Shown here one piece after another: positions 55,704 to 64,000 of a DNA stretch of 64,000 nt (position 1 is its first letter; each line of letters starts with the position of its first letter). The notes below the pieces were generated by a model. The model ran no database searches. It had not been told where the DNA came from and saw only the letters and a list, made by a program, of their open reading frames with translations. Both the position numbers and the translations under genes were made by a program. This DNA comes from Plasmodium coatneyi (taxonomy: Eukaryota > Apicomplexa > Aconoidasida > Haemosporida > Plasmodiidae): the NCBI RefSeq assembly GCF_001680005.1, contig NC_033561.1, positions 434,001 through 498,000 on the forward strand, written 5' to 3'.

Positions 55704-57203
55704 TCACGTTTCAACCGGGACGGCCCCATTTTTCACGCGCTTCGGCCGTTGCCGCAGCTTAAAGTTGAAGTGCCGTCCGTGCGAATGGATTGATGGTTTC
55801 TTACACTCGGTGCCTTTCCCCAGGCTGAGCGTGATGGACCGTTGTTTTTCCGTCAAAGGGGTGGGCTCCTCCGGGTTGGAGTAGCGAAGTGTAGAGGTAT
55901 ATTCATCACCTTCACTCATCCCGTGCGGTATATCCTCATGCAAATGGGAATCCTCCTCTGTTGGTTGATCCAGGAGAGGGTCGCTTGATGAGTCCACTTG
56001 CGCCGCGGGAGACCCCTCGAGGGGGTCCCGAGTAAAGATATACTTGCGTCCCTTCTGGTAGGAAACTGGCTTTATCATCTTATCCCTATTGACAGCCAAC
56101 CCCCCTCTACTTATGACAAACCTATGGATAGCCTTTTCAATAAAATTATAATTTTTCACATCGTGTTCTTTCATAAGTTGGTATAGCATAATGAGTTGGT
56201 ATGCCAGGGGTCGTTTGGCGGACCTTGAAGGGTACTCATAGACATGCGAGGCACACCATTTGCTAAGCGCGATGAGAAAATTGTTTCTTACGCACTGTTT
56301 GGATACCAGGAAATTTAAACAAACGAAGGGATCTTCCAGTTGGTTTATGTCCTTCTCCCCCTGGAAGTTTTCAATGCGCATTAAAAATTCTTCTAGTAAA
56401 TCTTTTTCATACAACTCCCAACTGTATTTAAGTAGCTTCACCTTTTTCATTAAATCGAACAGCTCCTGTGTGGTTAGCAATTTTAACTCCTTCTGTTGTT
56501 TCTCATCGAATACGTAATAAATTACATCATCATGAACGTCCAAGCGTCGCAGACAACCAACAATACAACACAGGTTGCTGTAGTCAAACAGGTTTACATT
56601 CTTCACCATGGACTTGCACAAAGTCCTGATCAAATCCACGTTGGAGATATTTAAGCTTGCAAAACAGGTCAGCAAATCCACATACTCCTCTGGGTAAAAT
56701 TTAGAACAGTATCTAACAATGGCATGAAAAACTTGGACAAATAATACCCGTGGAAATAGGTTTGCTTTGCAGTACAAGTTAATGAGGAGGATGAAGTGCC
56801 TGGGCTCCATATGATTTATTTGCTTTACAAAGACATGAGAAAATGTTTTGTATAAATTATCATCTGCCAGGTTCATTTTTTCAAACGAGCTCAACAGTAG
56901 TAGTGCATCGAAGTATTTAAATTCATCACATCTGTCAATAGCATTTCTGGATATCTCACTCCATAGAACTACGTCACGAATTCTTTTGTTGCTGCAATTT
57001 TCTGAGAGGACCCTCAATTCCTGGCTCTTCATCTGTTTTATGTGTCCGTAGTTACTCTCGATGATGATTTTTCTGGTCACCTCATCCGGTGGGGTGCTTG
57101 ACCCGAACAGCCTCCTCTGCTCTGCGGCCGTTGGAAACCACTTTCGGGGGACTCTCCACCCGTTTGGCTTCACCCCCACGATTGATCTTGCCCACCCGAT
57201 CAT
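55704..57203 (-). CDS. Conserved helical-repeat protein, possibly mitochondrial (HPR-like)
   Basis: A single exon of 499 aa. The first ~35 residues (MIGWARSIVGVKPNGWRVPR and on) are basic and nearly free of acids, consistent with a mitochondrial presequence. From about 60 to 375 the chain is made of helix pairs of about 35-40 residues, for example FKYFDALLLLSSFEKMNLAD, PRHFILLINLYCKANLFPRV and YVDLLTCFASLNISNVDLIR. This resembles the heptatricopeptide/octotricopeptide-type repeats of organelle RNA-binding proteins in Apicomplexa, but no RAP domain is seen at the C-terminus. The last ~120 residues are polar and disordered. No exact family is recognised. It is divergent from the RPAP1-like gene across only 479 bp. 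Confidence 0.8.
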   Translation of the reverse strand: MIGWARSIVGVKPNGWRVPRKWFPTAAEQRRLFGSSTPPDEVTRKIIIESNYGHIKQMKSQELRVLSENCSNKRIRDVVLWSEISRNAIDRCDEFKYFDALLLLSSFEKMNLADDNLYKTFSHVFVKQINHMEPRHFILLINLYCKANLFPRVLFVQVFHAIVRYCSKFYPEEYVDLLTCFASLNISNVDLIRTLCKSMVKNVNLFDYSNLCCIVGCLRRLDVHDDVIYYVFDEKQQKELKLLTTQELFDLMKKVKLLKYSWELYEKDLLEEFLMRIENFQGEKDINQLEDPFVCLNFLVSKQCVRNNFLIALSKWCASHVYEYPSRSAKRPLAYQLIMLYQLMKEHDVKNYNFIEKAIHRFVISRGGLAVNRDKMIKPVSYQKGRKYIFTRDPLEGSPAAQVDSSSDPLLDQPTEEDSHLHEDIPHGMSEGDEYTSTLRYSNPEEPTPLTEKQRSITLSLGKGTECKKPSIHSHGRHFNFKLRQRPKRVKNGAVPVET

Positions 57204-57682
57204 TTTGCTTGCCCTCTCAGGGTGGCAACGCTAAAGGGGCATCCACCGCGATGCCTGCCACGTGCAACATTAACAGAGGGTCAGAAGGAAAAATGATATG
57301 TTATCAACCTCGAGAGCATGACATTACATTTATGTTCACCATTTTTTCTTTGTGTGTATTTTTGTACTAGCTTTTCCCGCGCTTTCCACTTGTGTGTCTC
57401 CCAAATCGCGATTACGGAGTTCCGAGCTTAGTAAAAATAACTGCGTCCTGCAGGCGACTCGGCCGAACGAACTCGAACAGTTGCACTTTTGCGCCACGCC
57501 ACTTCCGCGATATTAAATCGTCGGTCACCCTTCACGGGATCTTTCCCCAAGAACAAAGCATACATATATATATATACATATTTGTTCTTTTTTTTTGTTG
57601 CCTCCCACCCCGGTGCGCTTCATTCTCCTGGTGCGTTACTACAGAGGGGACGCCATATGAGCCAAGCGCGGGGCGATCCTAC
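57204..57682. promoter_or_regulatory. short bidirectional promoter region
   Basis: Only 479 bp separate the ATGs of the helical-repeat gene (-) and the RPAP1-like gene (+). The plus-strand frame stays open through most of it but starts from a GTG, and the encoded residues (including IYIYIFVLFFCC from a TA/T-rich tract) do not look like protein. It is treated as 5' UTR and promoter. Confidence 0.5.
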
Positions 57683-60600
57683 ATGGTAAACAGCGCCAGA
57701 AAAAAAAAAAAAATTTTTTTCATAAATACAGACGATGTTGTCACTCGACAGGGGAGCAGATCTGGGTTAATAAATGAAGTAAAGCCAGAGTTGAAAAACC
57801 TTCGTGTGCCGTTGCCTCCGGAACCGCTCCGTCGATCCGTCGGCAATCTGCGCTGTAACACCATGGAGCGACTGCAAGATAAACTGCGGCAGGAACGGAC
57901 CAACGACCAGCCCATCCTCAACCGGTGTGACTTCGACATAGTCGAAAGGTACGTGGATTCTTCGAGCGAGGAGGAGGACCATCTCCCCGAGGAGCAACAC
58001 GGGGCAGAACAACAACAGCTTCATGAGGAACAACCGAATGGCCGGGCCAGCCAGACGGGCGACCCCCCACGGCTGAGTTTCCCACCAGCCCTGCACCGGA
58101 GCGTGTTGAACTTGCAAAAAGACGACCTGGAGGAGAGGCTAAACCTCGGTGAAATTTATGGCGCGCTCGATGCGGCAAGTCCGGCCAACACTAACAACCC
58201 TGCCAGTGCCGCCCATCTTACCGGTGGAGGGAGTTATCAGCACAGAAAGAGCGAACCGGTCAGACGCGAAAAGGTCAACAATGGCGATGTTCACAGAAAC
58301 GGGGGAACGAATGAACTGAAGGAGAAGCACCAATTGACCTTCCAGCTGAACCAAAACGAACTAGCAAAACTGCAGTGGACAAACCCAGTGAGCGATGAAG
58401 AGGTAAGAGAAATAAAAAGTTTTAGTGAAGTCAAGTTGCATGAAGTACGCTTCGATTTTGAAGGAAAATTAAGAATACAAATAAACGAAACGGAAATGAA
58501 TAAAAAAAAAAAAAAAAAAATCTTCAACCATTTTGATGGGCTATATCACCACAACGATGAACCACTTAATAGTGGCTACACTTTCCCAGAAATGATTTTT
58601 CTGTGTCAAAGTTCGAATAGCAGTCAAGTCTGTATAGCTCTGAAAATTATGACCAATGTGTTTGTAAATTCGCATTTAAGAGTTTTCCCCTTTCATGACG
58701 ATTTAAAATCCGACCTTTACCGTGATGAGAGTGCCCTCCCGACAAAGGACAAATACTCCTTTGGGTTCACCTACAGAAGATTTTCCACCTACCTGAACAG
58801 TGACTTAAACCTATTTGACAAGCTCCTTTTCTTGCTCAGACATTGCAGGAACAGGAACATCGAAATGAGTTCTGTCCATTGCTTGGCTAGCTATACCTTC
58901 CCCAACAATGTTTGCGCGTTGAGGGAGGACGTGGTGTTTGATTACTGGGGGGAACGGGACTCCCCCGTGCTCAAATTCTTTCACGACTATGAGGCGTTTT
59001 CCTATCTGGACTTTTTCAGTGACGCTGCCTTCCTCTTCGAAGGGTGTAACGTCTATTTTTACGACACGCGGAAGGGGGGGTCAGCTAAAGTACCTACTGA
59101 TGAATGTGAGGACAAATCTGCTAAAGAGTACGAGGAGGAGGGTACCTCCCCCGGTGAAGTGAAACTGGGCGGCGAAGAGACGGGGCACTCCCCGAACGAA
59201 TCTGCCCAGTGGGGAGGCAGCGACTGGTCCGACGTGGCCAAGAAGTTAGAAAAGGGAAACATAGCAAAAAGGGAAAAGGGCGCAAACGGGGGAGAACACC
59301 CCAATCTGATGATAACAGAAGTGCCCATAGAGGAAGAACTCATCGCCCACCTCGAACCGCTCAGCAGTATAACGGACGACTTACAAGAGATGCAAAAGAT
59401 AAATGTTAAAATGGTACACCTGGGAGGTTTTCACGCATACTCACATGAGGACATCCTCACTAATATAAGCACCATTCTACAGAACAATTTCGGCGTGGTC
59501 CAAGTGGAAAACAGTTGTGTATGCCTTTTAATAGGTCTCCTGTGTAGGCGTAGACAGCAAGTGAACCTACTCACATGTACAGACCTTATAGCTAACTTGG
59601 AAAGAATATACGAATCGAAGATAATAGGAAGCGAATTAAACAAACAGAGAGAAGATGGAAAAATAAACCAACCGGATTATGTCGAAACAAATTTTACATA
59701 CAACTTAATAACGCTGATAAAGTATGTCATCATATACAATTACGATAAGGACCTCTTGCAGAAATTTAAAGTCCTTTCGTTTTTGCTATTCTATAGGAGC
59801 CTTCCTTTTATTCAAAATGGTGAGGACAAAAGGGAGGTCTTTTTTTTGGGAAGCGAAGTTTTGAAGGTGTGTAGACTGTTACTCTTTTGCAACCTATACG
59901 TAGAACCCGTTGACTATTTTCATGACCTGATTAATCATCTACACAAGAAGGGCATCCATGATGATCATGATGATCGTGGGGTTTACAAAAAGTTTCTCTC
60001 ACAAGTGTATTTGTATTTAGCCACGTACAACATTGTGGGGAGGAGTGTCGACTTGTCGGGATTCCTGTACACGAACAAAATTATAAACACGCTGCAGATG
60101 CAGGTGAAAACTCTTTTTCGACAGGAAGGGATGAATGGGGATCCGGATGTGCCCACCGACGACACGCCAGTTATATGTGTCGATAGGCAAAAAAACAAAT
60201 GGGACTTCGCCCACTTGTGCAACCTGCAGTTAATTCACCAGTGTGGAGTTTACCTTTTTTCTGTTTTCTGGTCCATGAGGAGGAAGCACCTCATTGGAGA
60301 AAAATATGTTGGGAAAGAGAATGTAGAAGCAGTGCTGGAAACGCTCCAGGTGTTGCTCAGAGCGGTTATCGATCAGTTTCACGACTTGTTAGAAGTTTAC
60401 ACGTGGGAGCAGCAGCAGAAGGAGCCGTCGACGCACCCTCGGAAGGACGCTTCCTACCAGAACATCATACAGACGATTATTCGCCGCATGAAGGAGGGCC
60501 CCCTCCCCTTCAACTACGTGATTTACAAAAACGAAATCGACTTGCATTTCTTCTTTGTCATTCTTCTCCAAATATTGAACATAATTTTGCTCATTGTTTT

Positions 60601-62161
60601 GGAGCTTCCATTTTTTTCTCCCGATAAAAGGGACCACACAACACTGAAGTTTTTGAAACGCATTGCTCAAGATGTTGCTAAGTTCGAAGAGGACACACTG
60701 GTTCACTTCAAAAAGGACATTTTTCACATGGAACATGTGCAAGACTCGTATAGCCTTCTCCTACCCATGTCGTACCTTTTTTACAACATTCACGGTTTTA
60801 CGGGGGGAACGCACCTCATGTGTAGTCACACCGATCAGCCGGATGGAGACGCTGTGGAGAGGTTACTATACTCCCTGAGCTTTTGTTCATCCGTTCCGTT
60901 AAGTTACTTCTCTTTGAGGGCAATTTTCACGACCCCCTCTCCAGGAATTATCAGCCCAGGGCGAGAGACAAACGGGGGCATTTCTTCTTCACAAAATTGT
61001 GATCACTTCGGTCACGCTTCCTCTGAGGAAATGGGCACTTTCCCCGAAAGATCAAATGAGCGTAATAAGAGAATGATCGAGGAGACCCCTCCAACGGGGG
61101 GTGACCATGTGGACATCCCGAAGAACATCATACTTTTCCTAAGGAAGTACATCCAAGGGAAATTTCTGCTTTACCACAGCAAGAAAAATATCTTCCTGCT
61201 TCTACTTAAGAATATATTTAGGGAGTGCAATCGGAAATGCGGGGAACAAGAACGAGTGGAATTTCCCCACGAGGGGGGAGGCACCGAGAGGAAGGACGCA
61301 CTTGTCCATTCGGTTTTCAAATTTTTACTGAACAGACACATCATCCATTTTATCGGAAAGCACATGGACGTATCCATTTTTTTTAAATACTTTATTCAAA
61401 TATTTATCGTCAATGAGGGAAAATGCATTGGGGATTCCCTGGGTGAGAAGATGGAAGTTTATTCGCACTTGGTGCGCATAGCAGAGGAGTACATTTTTAA
61501 GCGGGTTGCCTGTTCAGACAGCGAGGGGGAGCATCCCCTCCTTGTACACGATATACACCGAGTTGTTAGTGATTTTGTGAGGGACAATCCCCCTAATGAT
61601 GGTAACTGCGAAAGTGCCAACACGGAGGATGGTCCAGGCGCACACTCCCTGGACATACACGTGAAGCGTTTACTACAAACAAACAGAAGAAGCATAAAAG
61701 GATGCATTTGGCAAAAAAAAATACAGATCAGTACCCAGCTGTCCGTAGCTATATTTGAAAAAATTATTGAATCTTTTAAAATGGCCTATTTCTTCAGCCC
61801 CCTGATGTTTGCAATTTTATTTTTCCTTTCGTCTACGTCATTTCCAGAGGAATGTCGAAACGTGTTTTACAGAGACACAGATTTGTTAAAAATTTTGTCA
61901 AAAAATGTATTCATTCGTTTTTCTGATGATGGAAAGGACTACATTGTTTTTACTACGTCTACATGTTATGGGAGGGAAGAAACAAATTTTTTAATTGACC
62001 TGACACCACTTTTCCCGTCCATTTTTTCCCTCATGTTGGACGACTCAAAAGCAGACTGGTTCGCTCCCAGTATGCACAACTACTTCACAGCTCTACGTTC
62101 GCAGTATCCCTACCCTAGTTTGTTGCACTTCCTCTTTTATGTTAGTACAAACGGGATGTGA
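57683..62161 (+). CDS. RPAP1-like RNA polymerase II-associated protein
   Basis: A single exon of 1492 aa from the ATG at 57683. The frame extends further upstream without a credible ATG. The key match is near residues 250-310: EVRFDFEGKLRI, then FDGLYHHNDEPLNSGYTFPE, then the start of a helical array (MIFLCQSSNSSQVCIALKIM). This follows the RPAP1 C-domain signature 'LRFDFEG ... GLHHHGDEP..AGYTLxEL..L.RS...QR..AL'. RPAP1 assists assembly or nuclear import of RNA polymerase II and links it to Mediator. The rest is mostly helical-repeat sequence with charged inserts (about 480-560 and 1080-1140). Two long A runs are translated as lysines, at 57700-57713 and 58502-58520. Only the core region is convincing; the rest is highly divergent. 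Confidence 0.8.
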   Translation: MVNSARKKKKIFFINTDDVVTRQGSRSGLINEVKPELKNLRVPLPPEPLRRSVGNLRCNTMERLQDKLRQERTNDQPILNRCDFDIVERYVDSSSEEEDHLPEEQHGAEQQQLHEEQPNGRASQTGDPPRLSFPPALHRSVLNLQKDDLEERLNLGEIYGALDAASPANTNNPASAAHLTGGGSYQHRKSEPVRREKVNNGDVHRNGGTNELKEKHQLTFQLNQNELAKLQWTNPVSDEEVREIKSFSEVKLHEVRFDFEGKLRIQINETEMNKKKKKKIFNHFDGLYHHNDEPLNSGYTFPEMIFLCQSSNSSQVCIALKIMTNVFVNSHLRVFPFHDDLKSDLYRDESALPTKDKYSFGFTYRRFSTYLNSDLNLFDKLLFLLRHCRNRNIEMSSVHCLASYTFPNNVCALREDVVFDYWGERDSPVLKFFHDYEAFSYLDFFSDAAFLFEGCNVYFYDTRKGGSAKVPTDECEDKSAKEYEEEGTSPGEVKLGGEETGHSPNESAQWGGSDWSDVAKKLEKGNIAKREKGANGGEHPNLMITEVPIEEELIAHLEPLSSITDDLQEMQKINVKMVHLGGFHAYSHEDILTNISTILQNNFGVVQVENSCVCLLIGLLCRRRQQVNLLTCTDLIANLERIYESKIIGSELNKQREDGKINQPDYVETNFTYNLITLIKYVIIYNYDKDLLQKFKVLSFLLFYRSLPFIQNGEDKREVFFLGSEVLKVCRLLLFCNLYVEPVDYFHDLINHLHKKGIHDDHDDRGVYKKFLSQVYLYLATYNIVGRSVDLSGFLYTNKIINTLQMQVKTLFRQEGMNGDPDVPTDDTPVICVDRQKNKWDFAHLCNLQLIHQCGVYLFSVFWSMRRKHLIGEKYVGKENVEAVLETLQVLLRAVIDQFHDLLEVYTWEQQQKEPSTHPRKDASYQNIIQTIIRRMKEGPLPFNYVIYKNEIDLHFFFVILLQILNIILLIVLELPFFSPDKRDHTTLKFLKRIAQDVAKFEEDTLVHFKKDIFHMEHVQDSYSLLLPMSYLFYNIHGFTGGTHLMCSHTDQPDGDAVERLLYSLSFCSSVPLSYFSLRAIFTTPSPGIISPGRETNGGISSSQNCDHFGHASSEEMGTFPERSNERNKRMIEETPPTGGDHVDIPKNIILFLRKYIQGKFLLYHSKKNIFLLLLKNIFRECNRKCGEQERVEFPHEGGGTERKDALVHSVFKFLLNRHIIHFIGKHMDVSIFFKYFIQIFIVNEGKCIGDSLGEKMEVYSHLVRIAEEYIFKRVACSDSEGEHPLLVHDIHRVVSDFVRDNPPNDGNCESANTEDGPGAHSLDIHVKRLLQTNRRSIKGCIWQKKIQISTQLSVAIFEKIIESFKMAYFFSPLMFAILFFLSSTSFPEECRNVFYRDTDLLKILSKNVFIRFSDDGKDYIVFTTSTCYGREETNFLIDLTPLFPSIFSLMLDDSKADWFAPSMHNYFTALRSQYPYPSLLHFLFYVSTNGM

Positions 62162-63439
62162 ATCCCGCAACTTGGGAGATACATGCAAAAGAATGGTGGA
62201 GACCTGTGTAGGTACCTACCGTTCTGTCTTTCTCCCATGTCAAATTTTTATTCCCTTAAGAGAGAGATCCTCTCCTCCATAATGTCTGCATTTTTACTTT
62301 TTTTCCATCTTGCAAATTCCAAAAATTAAACACCCTTACGAGGGTTAACTCCTGCACGTGCCCACCACCAACTTGCGTACCATACCTGACACAGAATTGT
62401 AAGTTGTATTTTGTTGTAAGAAAAGGTACTCCTTTCCAAAAGGGGAGGAGACCAGGTGGGATAAACCACGGGGTCTACCCAACCAGGAACACTCTGCACA
62501 ACACATACGTGTGACAATTGCCAGGCAGTAGTTATCCCCCCCAGTTGGTTTCCATTCTTACAACATTTGGTAAGCTAATGAAGGGGGATACTCCTATCCC
62601 CACGTGCCCGTAGATTGTGGCCCAACCACAACGAATCGCCTCAGTGACGCAGTGACTTAACCGCTTCTCACCAACTGTAACACAACCCAACATTGCACAG
62701 TTTTATCCATTTTTACCTCCCATTCGAGTTTCCCCCCAGGTGAAAAAAAAGGAAAAAGAAAAACTGACTGAGTGAGCTCCTTACACATGTTCCCTTGTTC
62801 GCTTTCTCCCCTCTCGTAGCGTTTTCTCTACATGGGTCATTCCACCCATAGCACAGCACTGTAAATCATAAAAAACGAGAGTTGTCGTGATGAGCATTGT
62901 AAACGATGGGCTGAAGGAATCCAAAGAAGGAACCCCCTCCCCTGCACTTGCGAACACATGGTGATGTGTAGAAAACGAAAAATGTCACGACTGTGAAATT
63001 TTAAGATAAAAAAGTATAGGGCACAATCCAAAAAAAAAAAAAAGTACGCATTTGTGTATAGCGTGTACCCATTTTATTTTTTATGCGTACAAAAATTGTA
63101 TTTTTTTTTTTTTGCAAAGTATGCATTGTAAGAGAAAAACATTGAGAGGACGCTAAAGCGTGTTTTCCTGCAATGAGGAGAGTGATGTAGCGACCTGCTG
63201 AAATGCTAAGTCTACGACGGCGAAGTGTGAGTTGGGCCCCTGCGAAAGTTCCAAGTGTACACCCTGAAGCTGCAAATTTTGCCGTCATTTTTGTTGCCAT
63301 TCACCCCACGAACAACAGCATAACAACAGCGTAATATTTGCGCCACTCCTCATCCGAGTCGAAGATCGCCCGCAGCATACAGACGTATACTTAGCTTAAC
63401 GAGGAAACAAAACGTAAAATCCCCACCCATAGTTCAGCC
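62162..63439. other. intergenic region upstream of SDS22-like gene
   Basis: About 1.3 kb between two plus-strand genes. Short A/T runs occur near 63031-63044 and 63100-63113. No coding exon is recognised. Confidence 0.5.
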
Positions 63440-63861
63440 ATGACCACCTACAATGTCCTCGGAGAAATAACCGCGTTTGATGAAAAGGAGACCGTCATTT
63501 CGCATCAATATGCAAGAATTAGGAAGATAGAGAATGTCGAAAAGTGCAAAAATTTGAAGGTGGGTTTGTGCGCAATCATGGAGGTGTAGCCCCTGGGGAA
63601 GATATTCCTCCTGAACGGGGGCATACATGATGATATGCTCCCATTTGGACCTACAGTCCTGCATAGATCCCGCACACACACACTCTCAGTTGCTCCCCAC
63701 CTGCACATGTCTTCCCTCCTCGCCACGCAGACCCTGCAGCTGATCTCCAACTTCATCGAAAAAATAGAAAATTTGGAAAACAACTTAGAGTTGGAGAATT
63801 TAGAACTATACGAAAATTCGATAAAAAAAATAGAAAACATTTTCATGCTCACAAATTTGAA
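63440..63861 (+). CDS. SDS22-type leucine-rich-repeat protein (PP1 regulatory subunit), partial, cut by window end
   Basis: Two exons are seen: 63440..63559 (phase 0, GTGGGT donor) and 63731..63861 (ends AA|GTAATA, phase 2). The gene must continue beyond 64000. The start is MTTYNVLGEITAFDEKETVI. From about residue 20 the chain shows 22-residue leucine-rich repeats: ARIRKIENVEKCKNLKTLQL, ISNFIEKIENLENNLELENL, and ELYENSIKKIENIFMLTNLK. The pattern 'L.L..N.I..IEN...L..L' is that of SDS22/PPP1R7, which binds the PP1 catalytic subunit. If the second donor is not used, TAA follows directly after LTNLK and the protein would be only 84 aa, too short for SDS22. Confidence 0.8.
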
Positions 63862-64000
63862 GTAATATCATCACTTGGCAGTTGTGTACTTCACGCTTCC
63901 GCCGCAAACTCACTGGGGATGCACACATACATAAATACATACATATGTACGCATGTATGTATGAATATACCTACTAAAGGAATCCTCCTCTGTGTTCCTC
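63862..64000 (+). other. start of intron of the SDS22-like gene
   Basis: The sequence after the GTAATA donor is AT-rich with ACATACAT-type simple repeats near 63926-63965. No acceptor with a following leucine-rich exon is visible before the window ends. Confidence 0.55.

Noticed and set aside
57392..57682. N-terminal extension of the RPAP1-like frame
   Set aside because: It begins with GTG, has no ATG before 57683 in frame, and encodes a tract-derived IYIYIF/FCC stretch.
1..64000. CRISPR arrays, transposons, tRNA or rRNA genes
   Set aside because: No regular direct repeats with unique spacers, no transposase-like frame, and no cloverleaf with paired A and B boxes were noticed by eye. Small non-coding RNAs cannot be excluded without a covariance search.

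Overview
The window is nuclear DNA from a malaria parasite, most likely of the Plasmodium vivax/P. cynomolgi/P. knowlesi clade. The evidence is moderately AT-rich non-coding DNA full of long poly(A)/poly(T) tracts, coding sequence of near-balanced base composition, short introns of about 100-200 bp with GTA(A/T) donors and pyrimidine-rich acceptors, and clade markers: an apicoplast-targeted bL27, a plasmepsin, an ETRAMP, and the fused S-adenosylmethionine decarboxylase/ornithine decarboxylase found only in Plasmodium. From memory, the gene order matches a block of P. falciparum chromosome 10 (SDHA, SLY1, an E2, plasmepsin VII, BDP1, CDC5, a WD40 protein, HAD1, ETRAMP10.2, AdoMetDC/ODC). This was not checked by a search.

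Layout, left to right. 0.6-5.5 kb (-): HEAT-repeat PP4R1-like regulatory subunit, reconstructed here as eight exons. 7.2-9.1 kb (+): SDHA. 9.9-11.6 kb (-): tectonin-like propeller protein. 12.9-13.6 kb (-): apicoplast bL27. 14.1-15.0 kb (+): five-exon secretory FKBP-like protein ending in RDEL. 16.0-17.9 kb (+): SLY1. 21.4-22.5 kb (+): five-exon UBE2H-type ubiquitin-conjugating enzyme. 23.7-26.3 kb (-): multi-exon plasmepsin, probably VII. 27.8-29.6 kb (-): ankyrin plus bromodomain protein BDP1, three exons. 31.1-33.8 kb (+): CDC5/CEF1. 34.1-36.2 kb (-): WDR70-like. 37.5-38.4 kb (-): HAD1-type phosphatase. 39.4-40.0 kb (+): small Cys4 zinc protein, three exons. 41.9-43.5 kb (-): ETRAMP with a long repetitive tail, broken by a shift at an A12 run. 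43.5-50.7 kb: long stretch with no convincing gene. 50.7-54.7 kb (+): AdoMetDC/ODC. 55.7-57.2 kb (-): helical-repeat protein, perhaps mitochondrial. 57.7-62.2 kb (+): RPAP1-like protein. 63.4 kb to the edge (+): SDS22-type leucine-rich-repeat protein, cut by the window end.

This is a conserved housekeeping block and the genes are not an operon. Themes are organelle metabolism (SDHA, bL27), secretory trafficking (SLY1, the FKBP-like RDEL protein), nuclear gene expression (BDP1, CDC5, RPAP1-like), phosphatase regulation (PP4R1-like, SDS22), isoprenoid/sugar-phosphate control (HAD1) and polyamine synthesis. Only the ETRAMP and its large flanking gap look fast-evolving. I found no tRNA, rRNA, CRISPR array, transposon or integrated virus. 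I did not find a clearly new system. The best leads are the ETRAMP frameshift and duplicated tail, the degenerate ER FKBP-like protein, the plasmepsin exon-phase conflicts and the 7.2 kb gap.
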